The notes under the pieces were generated by a model, which saw only the letters and a program-made list of their open reading frames with translations, was not told the DNA's origin and made no database searches. A program made the position numbers and the translations under genes. 15,989 bases of DNA. It comes from an uncultured Collinsella sp. (GTDB lineage: Bacteria; Actinomycetota; Coriobacteriia; Coriobacteriales; Coriobacteriaceae). The first letter of the stretch is position 1. The number at the start of each line of letters is the position of its first letter. The stretch is taken from the NCBI GenBank assembly GCA_902493895.1, contig CABUQW010000039.1, positions 1 through 15,989 on the forward strand, read 5' to 3'. Of this stretch, positions 7,347-13,634 are shown in pieces.

Positions 7347-7380
7347 AACCACCACAAAGGAGACCTTTGTGGTGGTTTTT
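7347..7380 (+). terminator. Rho-independent terminator after fprA
   Basis: Perfect 14-bp stem (7347-7360 with 7364-7377), AGA loop, then a T-rich tail into 7384. It lies 24 bp after the fprA stop. The deoR-type gene ends at 7383 on the other strand. Read in that direction the same stem lacks a T tail, so it is probably one-way. Confidence 0.92.
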
Positions 7381-7382
7381 GT

Positions 7383-8186
7383 TTAAGTGCCGGCGACGAT
7401 GAGGGCTGGACGTGAGCTGTCAGTGGCCTCGGCGATCGAGGTGGCGACGGCATGGTCGGGGTCACGGTCCATCACGATGGAGTCGACATCGGCAAGCTCG
7501 GCAAAGCGGTACATGCCGCGTCCGTTAACCTTGCTGGCGTCCATGAGGGCGACGCTTTGACGGGCGGCACCGACCATAGCCGCTTTGGTCTCGGCCATCT
7601 GCGGAAAGTCGGTCGTAAAGCCGCAGCTGGGGACAAAAGCGCCAGGGCACATGACGGCAAGATCGGCATGGACCATTTGGAGCGCTTGCATAGTGAGCGG
7701 TCCGTACAAATAACGATGGCCTTTGCGCAACGCCCCGCCCAGCATGACGACATCGACTGAGGGCATGCTCTCGTCGATGTAATCGGCAATGGTAATGTCT
7801 GCTGTGATGACGGTGATACCGTCGCGTTGATCGAGGAGCCGGACGAACTCGAGCGCCGTGGTGCCCGAGTCGACGAGCAACGTGTCGCCGTCATTGACGA
7901 GCTCGATGGCGCTTTGCGCGATGGCCTGCTTGGCGGCGACGTTGACATTGATGCGGCGATCCTGCGTGGAAACGGTCAGGCGTTTGTGGAGCGATACGGC
8001 ACCGCCATGCGTGCGGCGCAGCTTGCCTGCTTCGGCGAGCGCGTCCAGGTCGGCGCGGGCGGTGACGGAGGACACGCCAAAGGTCTGGGCGATTTCTGCT
8101 ACCTGCACCGAGGCATTATGATCGAGCATCTCCATGATGGCGGAACGACGCTCGTCGGCGAAAGCTCGGGTTGTTGCGTGGGCCAT
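7383..8186 (-). CDS. DeoR/GlpR-family transcriptional regulator
   Basis: A 267-residue regulator of sugar metabolism. The N-terminal DeoR helix-turn-helix covers about 13-66 and ends in the family hallmark RRTHGGA (57-63). The C-terminal DeoRC domain binds a phosphorylated sugar. Its LVDSGTTALEF (104-114), MLGG (148-151), the ETK pair (199-201) and MDASK (215-219) match the family pattern. ATG 8186 is preceded by GGAG about 8 nt upstream. The gene is divergent from the class II aldolase, with AT-rich dyads in between, so it likely controls the aldolase, itself, or both, in response to a sugar phosphate. The exact effector cannot be told. Confidence 0.92.
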   Translation of the reverse strand: MAHATTRAFADERRSAIMEMLDHNASVQVAEIAQTFGVSSVTARADLDALAEAGKLRRTHGGAVSLHKRLTVSTQDRRINVNVAAKQAIAQSAIELVNDGDTLLVDSGTTALEFVRLLDQRDGITVITADITIADYIDESMPSVDVVMLGGALRKGHRYLYGPLTMQALQMVHADLAVMCPGAFVPSCGFTTDFPQMAETKAAMVGAARQSVALMDASKVNGRGMYRFAELADVDSIVMDRDPDHAVATSIAEATDSSRPALIVAGT

Positions 8187-8521
8187 ATCTGCTCCATCAT
8201 CGTCTGAAATTTGCAGGAATTGTGTTGACTCTATTTTCGTTCATTTTCTTTTTGAGTAAGAAAACACCTTTCGATTACTTATCTTTTCTATAAAAGAAAG
8301 ACGCTGAACGCCCAAAATTCAATATCGAACATGGCCACTCGGCTCAAATTCCTTCCGTTTACTTTTCAAAAACGACTGTATTGACCTGCATGGGCTCAAT
8401 ATCTCGCACGTGCAAAGACGCTGAATTTCATACAATGAACGCAGAAAAACGCAAGGTAAAACGCCTTGTGAACAACTACGCCCGATGTCCAGATGCGGGC
8501 GAGGGAGAGGAGCAAACGCTC
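8187..8521. promoter_or_regulatory. AT-rich divergent control region, deoR-type gene / aldolase
   Basis: A 335-bp gene-free interval, clearly more AT-rich than its surroundings between 8221 and 8380. It contains two dyads: TTTTCTT/AAGAAAA (8244-8250, 8258-8264) and TCTTTT/AAAAGA (8282-8287, 8292-8297). It also holds a 12-bp exact direct repeat AAAGACGCTGAA (8297-8308 and 8414-8425). TACAAT (8431-8436) is a plausible -10 for the aldolase, but its -35 is weak. AGAGGAG (8506-8512) is the aldolase ribosome binding site. Promoter calls are tentative. Confidence 0.55.
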
Positions 8522-9379
8522 ATGGCACTTGTTACCACCGAAAAGATGCTCAAGGACGCTCAGGCCGGCCACTACGCTGTTGGCGCTTTCAACGTCGAGA
8601 ACCTTGAGTTTGTTATGGCCGTTCTGGTCGCTGCCGAGGAGACCAAGTCCCCCGTCATCATGCAGACCACCCCGGGCACCATCAAGACCGCTGGTCTGGA
8701 CTACTTCTACGGCATGGTCAAGGCTGCCGCCGAGCGCGCTTCCGTGCCCGTCGCCCTGCACCTCGATCACGGCGATGGCTATGACCGCTGCATGCAGGCT
8801 TTCCGCACGGGCTACACCTCCGTCATGATCGACGGTTCGCACGAGTCCTTCGAGGACAACATCGCCCTGACCAAGTCCGTCGCCGATGCTGGCCGCGCCA
8901 TGGGCGTGCCCGTCGAGGCTGAGCTCGGCAAGGTTGGCGGCAAGGAGGACGACGGTCCCGCGGTTGAGGGCGAGAGCCCCTACACCGACCCTGCCGAGGC
9001 CAAGGAGTTCGTCGAGCGTACCGGCTGCACCTCCCTCGCAATTGGCGTTGGCACCAGCCACGGTGTGTACACGAGCGATCCGCACATCGAGCAGTCCGTG
9101 GTCAAGGCTATCCGCGACGCCGTCGACGTGCCGCTGGTTCTGCACGGCACCTCCGGTGTGCCCGATGAGCAGGTCGCCGAGGCTGTGAAGAACGGCATCT
9201 GCAAGGTTAACTACGCCACCGAGCTGCGTCAGGCCTACACCAAGGGCTTCATGGCCTACATGGCCGAGAACCCTGCCTGCTTCGATCCCAAGAAGCCGGC
9301 CAAGGAGGGTATGCGTGAGATCACCGAGCTGGTTAAGATCCGCATGACCAACCTCAACTCTGTGGGCAAAGCAGAGTAA
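8522..9379 (+). CDS. fba: Class II ketose-bisphosphate aldolase (fructose or tagatose type)
   Basis: Zinc-dependent aldolase that splits a ketohexose-1,6-bisphosphate into dihydroxyacetone phosphate and glyceraldehyde-3-phosphate. At 285 residues it has the family length. HLDHGDGYD (80-88) supplies the proton-donor D82 and zinc ligand H83. H180 (GTSHG) and H208 (LHGTSG) are the other zinc ligands. These positions fit both the FbaA and the GatY/KbaY subfamilies, so fructose versus tagatose bisphosphate cannot be settled. With Leloir genes rather than tagatose-pathway genes nearby, the fructose enzyme is the better guess. ATG 8522 has AGAGGAG 9 nt upstream. The frame stays open to a TTG at 8381, but that stretch is the control region. 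Codons are strongly biased, as in highly expressed genes. It is divergent from the DeoR regulator. Confidence 0.93.
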   Translation: MALVTTEKMLKDAQAGHYAVGAFNVENLEFVMAVLVAAEETKSPVIMQTTPGTIKTAGLDYFYGMVKAAAERASVPVALHLDHGDGYDRCMQAFRTGYTSVMIDGSHESFEDNIALTKSVADAGRAMGVPVEAELGKVGGKEDDGPAVEGESPYTDPAEAKEFVERTGCTSLAIGVGTSHGVYTSDPHIEQSVVKAIRDAVDVPLVLHGTSGVPDEQVAEAVKNGICKVNYATELRQAYTKGFMAYMAENPACFDPKKPAKEGMREITELVKIRMTNLNSVGKAE

Positions 9380-9403
9380 CAGCAAGGGTACTCTGATCCC
9401 ACC

Positions 9404-9554
9404 GGACGGTTTGGGCGGGTCCCGTACTTAGTTTCCAAAACGTCCTCGCGCATGAAGGCCCCCGTTGTCTCGCTTCTTCGAAGCGTTGACAACGGGGGCC
9501 TTCGCGCTGCGGAATGATTTTGGAAACTAAGTACGGGACCCGCCCAAACCGTCC
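9404..9554. repeat. 151-bp palindrome with perfect 37-nt arms
   Basis: Bases 9404-9440 are the exact reverse complement of 9518-9554. A second perfect stem lies inside (9455-9469 with 9488-9502), and a third (9471-9475 with 9481-9485) closes on a CTTCG loop. Only about 30 of the 151 bases are unpaired in this fold. It lies between the convergent aldolase and HAD genes, so it may work as a two-way terminator. However, it is far longer and more perfect than a normal terminator and no T run follows the inner stem. It is more like a palindromic mobile repeat. No clear target-site duplication is seen. Confidence 0.85.
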
Positions 9555-9603
9555 TGCTCAATCGCCCTTGTGGCGTTAGGACTGCGAATCTGGGATGGGA
9601 GGG

Positions 9604-10227
9604 TTACTTGGTTGTTAGGGTTAACAGGTCGTTGGGGGTTTTGAGGTTGTAGGTGGCGTTTGGGATATCTTGGTGTGATCCCCATGCCGCTCTGGCAAAA
9701 CTGACCCCTGCCGAAGTTGCGCATTGTTCGTCGTAGACGGTGTCGCCAACGTAGACGACGTTGCCAGGATTCGCGCCCGCACGTCGGAGATATTCGAGCA
9801 TGGGTGCGGGCGCGGGTTTATGTTCGGTTGTGTCTTCGACAAGGATGATGTGCTCAAAATACTTATCGAAACCAAGGGGTGCAATTTCTTTTGCGTATTC
9901 GTCGCGCGCACGTGAGGAGACGATGCCAAGTTTGCAGCCGCTATCGGCGAGTGTTGCGATGACTTCAAGCAAACCTGGAAACACGCTGATGGTGCTTTTA
10001 AAGCTGGCGGCAACTTGGCACCAGCGATCCAACGTTGCCTGCGAGTAGATTCCAAGTTTCTCAAGGGCATCCTTGCCGGGTATGCCGAGGGCAAATTCAA
10101 GCTCGTGTCGGGGGAGCGTTTTGCCGGTCTCTTCTTGGACAATCTGGACAAGCGATGATAGAACGCTTTCTTCTGTATCTGCCAATGTCCCATCAACGTC
10201 AAATACGATATGGTCAAAGTGCTTCAT
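9604..10227 (-). CDS. HAD-family hydrolase (phosphoglycolate phosphatase-like)
   Basis: A 207-residue cytoplasmic phosphatase of the HAD superfamily, Gph/PGMB-like subgroup with an alpha-helical cap (about 16-85). All four motifs are present: DVDGTLADTE (D10 nucleophile, D12 acid/base), S104/S105 in GIVSSR, K137 in HKPAP, and GDTVYD (D162 and D166, Mg binding). The substrate is unknown. The subgroup includes phosphoglycolate phosphatase, beta-phosphoglucomutase and sugar phosphatases, and the general phosphatase call is safest. ATG 10227 is preceded by AGAGGAGC. It lies 56 bp after the AraC-type gene on the same strand, so both may share a transcript, and the regulator could act on it. Its end faces the 151-bp palindrome. 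Confidence 0.9.
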   Translation of the reverse strand: MKHFDHIVFDVDGTLADTEESVLSSLVQIVQEETGKTLPRHELEFALGIPGKDALEKLGIYSQATLDRWCQVAASFKSTISVFPGLLEVIATLADSGCKLGIVSSRARDEYAKEIAPLGFDKYFEHIILVEDTTEHKPAPAPMLEYLRRAGANPGNVVYVGDTVYDEQCATSAGVSFARAAWGSHQDIPNATYNLKTPNDLLTLTTK

Positions 10228-10283
10228 ATGATTGCTCCTCTCTGTTGTTTGCCTGCAAGTTTGATGCGGTGACAGAAGAAAGG

Positions 10284-11222
10284 CTAGCGGGATTTCTGCC
10301 TGGTGCTATCGAGATTCTGCCTCGCTGCTCGATAGCTCGAAGGAGTGCATCCCATTTGTTCTTTAAATACCTGGCCAAGATGGCTTGCTGTCGCAAAGCC
10401 GCATTGGCGCGCGACTGTCTGGACCGTTCGCGTGGTGTGTGTCAAAAGTTCGCAAGCACGGTTTACGCGGTATGCGCGCAGATATGCCGCCGGGGTCGTT
10501 CCTGCGCAAGCTTCGATAATGCGGTAACACTCTCTTTCGCTTACGCCGGCTGCAGATGCCATCTGGGGCACATCTATAGCGGCTGCATAGTTCGCGCGGA
10601 TATAGTCCAGGATTGCCTTGAACTGTACGTCGCGGTTGGTCATCCAAGAGGCGTTGTCGGAGGAAAAGAGCGGTTCGGCCTTGGCGTAAATCTGAATCCA
10701 GAGCTCTGACAAGCTATTCCGAAGCGCCATCTCGTTCTGCGGCCGTTGAAGGTCGTGGTTAAAGGAACTCTTCAGCAAATCGATAAAGGGCATATCGTCG
10801 GGGTTGGTGGGCGACCATTTGAGCACATCGACGCCTCGACATTGCAGCAAAGGATTGATATAGCGCTTTTGAAGGCGTCCCGCGGGATCGCCGAGCATCG
10901 ACGGCTGAAAGATATGCAACATTTGAATGGCTGGTGCCGAATTGGGTGATTGCAGCGTGCTGTGCAAAACGCCGCCGTTGATAAAGCCGGCGGACCCTTC
11001 CTCAAAGCGCACGTGTTCATGAGCCGCGCGCGTTCGATAGTCAATCGCTCCCTGCTCCATGTAGAAAAGCTCAACTTCGGAATGCCAGTGCCAGGGGACG
11101 GAATTGCCCGGATAGCGAGCGAATTCTGCGCGTTCGGCAATATAGGGCCAGTCTTCGGCGGTCTCGGGAAACGCTTCCTCGCGTCCTCCGCGGTGCAATT
11201 CTATGTGATCCATGTTTCGCAT
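10284..11222 (-). CDS. AraC-family transcriptional regulator with cupin sensor
   Basis: A 312-residue regulator. The N-terminal half is a cupin-like sugar-sensing domain with the metal-site-like PWHWHSEVELFYMEQG (43-58). The C-terminal third is the AraC double helix-turn-helix: first helix pair about 218-238 (DVPQMASAAGVSERECYRII), second about 266-288 (TVQTVARQCGFATASHLGQVF). This layout is typical of AraC proteins that sense carbohydrates. The start is uncertain between ATG 11222 and ATG 11213, and neither has a clear Shine-Dalgarno. A TATACT box sits only 6 nt before ATG 11222, which suggests a leaderless mRNA. The HAD gene follows 56 bp downstream. Regulated targets are unknown. Confidence 0.9.
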   Translation of the reverse strand: MRNMDHIELHRGGREEAFPETAEDWPYIAERAEFARYPGNSVPWHWHSEVELFYMEQGAIDYRTRAAHEHVRFEEGSAGFINGGVLHSTLQSPNSAPAIQMLHIFQPSMLGDPAGRLQKRYINPLLQCRGVDVLKWSPTNPDDMPFIDLLKSSFNHDLQRPQNEMALRNSLSELWIQIYAKAEPLFSSDNASWMTNRDVQFKAILDYIRANYAAAIDVPQMASAAGVSERECYRIIEACAGTTPAAYLRAYRVNRACELLTHTTRTVQTVARQCGFATASHLGQVFKEQMGCTPSSYRAARQNLDSTRQKSR

Positions 11223-11228
11223 GGCATC

Positions 11229-11234
11229 AGTATA
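11229..11234 (-). promoter_or_regulatory. -10 box of a possible leaderless AraC-type gene
   Basis: TATACT on the minus strand ends 6 nt before ATG 11222, so a transcript starting at the usual distance would begin at or next to the start codon. No convincing -35 element is found 16-18 bp upstream. Confidence 0.4.
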
Positions 11235-11458
11235 AAGCGCGATGGGCTCAGATTGCTCTTGCCTGTTCGGGGAACGCCTTGTCTAGGGATGCTTGGAGCT
11301 TTTCGAACGATGCTCGCAAGTTGTGGCTCTGGTCGGTTGAGCGTTTGGCTTTTGTGGTGGGGGAGTCGAGGAGACCGTTTCTCTGTGTCGGGGGGAAGGA
11401 GAAAAGGTTTGCATGTTTAAGGATGGCTGCTGTGCTGCGTCATTGGAAGAATGCATGC

Positions 11459-11607
11459 TTATGCGGCCTCCTCGATGTCCACCAAAAGATTGCGCTCGGG
11501 GTATGCTGCTAGGTCCCGTGCGCTGGCTACATTATGCCGCGAGTGCAGATAAGGAAGCGCTAAAGAAAGGCTTAATGAGGTTTGATGTTGCGATGAAACC
11601 GCAGGTC
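11459..11607 (-). pseudogene. Possible C-terminal remnant of a protein gene
   Basis: A minus-strand frame without an ATG runs about 48 codons between an upstream TGA and a TAA at 11461-11459. Its last part reads ASARDLAAYPERNLLVDIEE and then AA, which has the composition of a real protein C-terminus, while the part before it does not. I do not recognise the family. It may be the tail of a decayed gene, or a chance open frame. Confidence 0.25.
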
Positions 11608-11710
11608 AAAGCTATCGGGTAACACTCTTGAAAGGTTTTGGGCTTAAGGGCTTTCTAAGGTTTGTGACGTGGATGTGGCGCGGACGTGCGGAGCGTGTGA
11701 ATGCTCACTG

Positions 11711-12700
11711 TTAGCGCTGCGGCTCTGCGGCGCGCACCTGCTCGATGACCTTTTCCATCGTGGCGTCGATGCGGTCTTTTTTGAGTTCGCATTCCCAGAT
11801 GGTTATGGGTGTCCAGCCCATTTGAGTGAGTGCGTTGATGGCTGCTCGGTCGCGCTCGACGTTGCGACGGAATTTTGCCTCCCAAAACTCAACGTTGCGC
11901 TTGGGCTGGCTCGGATTGCACTTGGGGCAGCGGTGCCAAAAGCAGCCGTTGACGAAGATGGCGATCTTGCGCCCGGGAAAGGCGATATCGGGCTTGCCGG
12001 GTACCTTCCATTCCAAACGATAGCCCGTAAGGCCCGCGGCGCGCAGGCGCTGGCGAACGAGCAGCTCGGGTTTGGTGTTCGCACGCTTGTTGCCCTTCAT
12101 GGACTTTTTTATAGCGGCGCGACGGCGCACGAGTTCACGCTCGTCGGCGGAAAGGTCCGAGGTGTCGATGCCGTCCAGCAGGCCGGGCTTGGGGCGCTTT
12201 TTGCTGCGGCGCTTGGCTTTGCGCTTGGGTTTGGTAACGGGCTCGTCGGTCGCGGTGGCCTCGGCGTCGTTGGCAACGCCGTTGGCCTCAAGCCGGTCTT
12301 CCTTCAACTCAATTAGGGCATCAATGAGTCCCTTGTCGGCGGGCATCCACTCAACGGTGGCAAGCGAGGTGCGCGGAATCCAGCGGATATCGAGCTGGCG
12401 GTCGTGCTTCTGGGGCTCGCCAGACTCTTTAGCCAGCGAGCAGTAGTAGCACTCCATGGAGAGATGAAAATCGGGGTAGTCGTACTCAACGGTATAGAAA
12501 TCGCGCAGATTGGTGACTTTGACCTGCAACTCTTCCATAAGCTCGCGGCGTACGGCGTCCTCGGGCGACTCGCCGCGCATGAGCTTGCCGCCGGGAAACT
12601 CCCAAAGTCCCTGCATGTCGCCGTAGCCGCGCTGCACGGCAAGCAGCTCGTCAGATCCTTCCTTGCGAATGATCCCAGCGGCAACATGAACAGTCTTCAA
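11711..12700 (-). CDS. NUDIX hydrolase fused to Vsr-type endonuclease
   Basis: One continuous 329-residue frame with two DNA-hygiene domains. Residues 1 to about 135 form a MutT-like NUDIX domain. The box G38-x5-E44-x7-R52-E53-L54-x-E56-E57 is intact, except that the usual glycine near its end is Q59. MutT relatives hydrolyse oxidised dNTPs. A lysine/arginine-rich linker (about 150-172) leads to a Vsr domain (about 198-315): NTKPELLVRQRL, GKPD (D238), NGCFWHRCPKC (C253, H256, C258), NVERD (D284) and WECEL (C304). Vsr nicks DNA beside T:G mismatches made by deamination of 5-methylcytosine. The start is TTG 12700, with AGAGGA 6 nt upstream. The frame stays open to 13267, but that part is antisense to the ABC gene. 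No cytosine methyltransferase is in the window. Confidence 0.88.
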   Translation of the reverse strand: MKTVHVAAGIIRKEGSDELLAVQRGYGDMQGLWEFPGGKLMRGESPEDAVRRELMEELQVKVTNLRDFYTVEYDYPDFHLSMECYYCSLAKESGEPQKHDRQLDIRWIPRTSLATVEWMPADKGLIDALIELKEDRLEANGVANDAEATATDEPVTKPKRKAKRRSKKRPKPGLLDGIDTSDLSADERELVRRRAAIKKSMKGNKRANTKPELLVRQRLRAAGLTGYRLEWKVPGKPDIAFPGRKIAIFVNGCFWHRCPKCNPSQPKRNVEFWEAKFRRNVERDRAAINALTQMGWTPITIWECELKKDRIDATMEKVIEQVRAAEPQR

Positions 12701-12747
12701 CAGGAGTCCTCTCTCAACATCAACACGTGGCAGGCTAGCTACCCGTA

Positions 12748-12775
12748 CCTTACACAACGGTAAGGCAAGCGTAAG
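12748..12775 (+). promoter_or_regulatory. Repeat cluster in the ABC / NUDIX-Vsr intergenic region
   Basis: CCTTAC (12748-12753) and GTAAGG (12760-12765) form a small dyad. GTAAG recurs at 12771, 11 bp after 12760. An 11-bp spaced direct repeat upstream of a BceAB-type transporter would suit an OmpR-family response regulator. This is inference from spacing only. Confidence 0.35.
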
Positions 12776-12800
12776 CCATATCGATGGTAGCCGACTCGGC

Positions 12801-12838
12801 TTCTTGCGACTATAGATGCCGTAGACTAATCGCAAGAA
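12801..12838 (+). promoter_or_regulatory. 9-bp inverted repeat reaching the ABC gene RBS
   Basis: TTCTTGCGA (12801-12809) is the exact reverse complement of 12830-12838, with 20 bp between. The right arm runs into the AAAGGA ribosome binding site (12837-12842). It could be an operator, or an mRNA hairpin limiting ribosome access. A TATAGAT sequence lies inside the loop region. Confidence 0.45.
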
Positions 12839-12848
12839 AGGACTCGGT

Positions 12849-13634
12849 ATGCAAACCACGCACATGGCGACCCCGGTACTGGAGGTCGCGCATCTCGAAA
12901 AGGTATATGGAGCGCTGGGCAACGTGACCCGCGCGCTCAACGACGTCAGCTTTACCGTCAACCGCGGCGAATTCGTTGGCATCATGGGCGCTTCGGGCTC
13001 GGGCAAGTCGACGTTGCTCAACTGCGTGTCGACCATCGATAGCGCCACGAGCGGCACGATCCGCATCAACGGGCAGGACGTGACGCGCATGAAGCAGGCC
13101 AAGCTCTCGCAGTTTCGCCGCGAGGAGCTCGGCTTTATCTTCCAGGACTCCAACCTGCTCGATACGCTCACGGCACGCGAGAACATCGCCCTGCCGCTCA
13201 CCATTGCCCGCACAAACTCGGCAGAGATCTCGACCCGCGTGCAGGATGTGGCAGCGCGCCTGTCCATCAGTCAGGTGCTCGACAAGTATCCCTACCAGAT
13301 GTCCGGCGGCCAGCAGCAGCGCGTTGCCGCGGCTCGCGCGCTCGTCACCGACCCCACCATGATCATGGCCGACGAGCCTACCGGCGCCCTCGACTCCAAA
13401 AGCGCCCGCCTGTTGCTCGAGAGCCTAGAGGCCCTCAACCGCCGCCTGCGCGCCACCGTGCTCATGGTCACGCACGACAGCTTTGCCGCCAGCTACACGA
13501 GCCGTGTGCTGTTTATCCGCGACGGCAAGATCTTCACCGAGCTGCGCCGCGGCGACACCGACCGCCGAGAGTTCTTCGACCGCATTATGGAGGTCGTTGC
13601 CATGATGGGCGGTGAGGGCTCCGATGCTCTGTAA
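12849..13634 (+). CDS. ABC transporter ATP-binding protein (BceA-type)
   Basis: A 261-residue ATPase of the MacB/BceA (peptide resistance and lipoprotein-export-like) class, which powers the downstream permease at the membrane. Walker A GASGSGKST (47-55), Q-loop FQDSN (98-102), signature MSGGQQQR (151-158), Walker B MIMADEPT (171-178) and the switch histidine in THD (H209) are all present, so it should be active. ATG 12849 follows AAAGGA at 6 nt. It overlaps the permease gene by 11 bp, a sign of coupled translation. The pair resembles bacitracin-type resistance modules, where the transporter both senses and removes antimicrobial peptides from lipid II-cycle targets. The substrate here is not known. 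Confidence 0.94.
   Translation: MQTTHMATPVLEVAHLEKVYGALGNVTRALNDVSFTVNRGEFVGIMGASGSGKSTLLNCVSTIDSATSGTIRINGQDVTRMKQAKLSQFRREELGFIFQDSNLLDTLTARENIALPLTIARTNSAEISTRVQDVAARLSISQVLDKYPYQMSGGQQQRVAAARALVTDPTMIMADEPTGALDSKSARLLLESLEALNRRLRATVLMVTHDSFAASYTSRVLFIRDGKIFTELRRGDTDRREFFDRIMEVVAMMGGEGSDAL

Larger units (their letters stand above)
11223..11710. other. Gene-free interval, possible decayed sequence
   Basis: A 488-bp gap between the AraC-type gene and the NUDIX-Vsr gene, both minus strand. The TATACT box for the AraC gene lies at 11234-11229. Several short open frames exist, but none has a good ribosome binding site together with protein-like composition. No terminator with a T tail is evident after the NUDIX-Vsr stop. 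A minus-strand fragment at 11459-11607 is described separately. Confidence 0.55.

Noticed and set aside
8381..8521. N-terminal extension of the aldolase
   Set aside because: It starts at a TTG inside the control region. Family length and the AGAGGAG site support ATG 8522.
8396..9385. Minus-strand open frame opposite the aldolase
   Set aside because: It mirrors the strongly codon-biased aldolase gene and carries no family motif.
11413..11622. Plus-strand 69-residue frame in the gap before NUDIX-Vsr
   Set aside because: A purine-rich stretch precedes it, but its composition is not convincing, it overlaps the better-looking minus-strand fragment, and no family is recognised.
12701..13267. N-terminal extension of the NUDIX-Vsr protein
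   Set aside because: This part of the frame is antisense to the ABC ATPase gene and lacks protein-like composition. A TTG with a good ribosome binding site lies at 12700.
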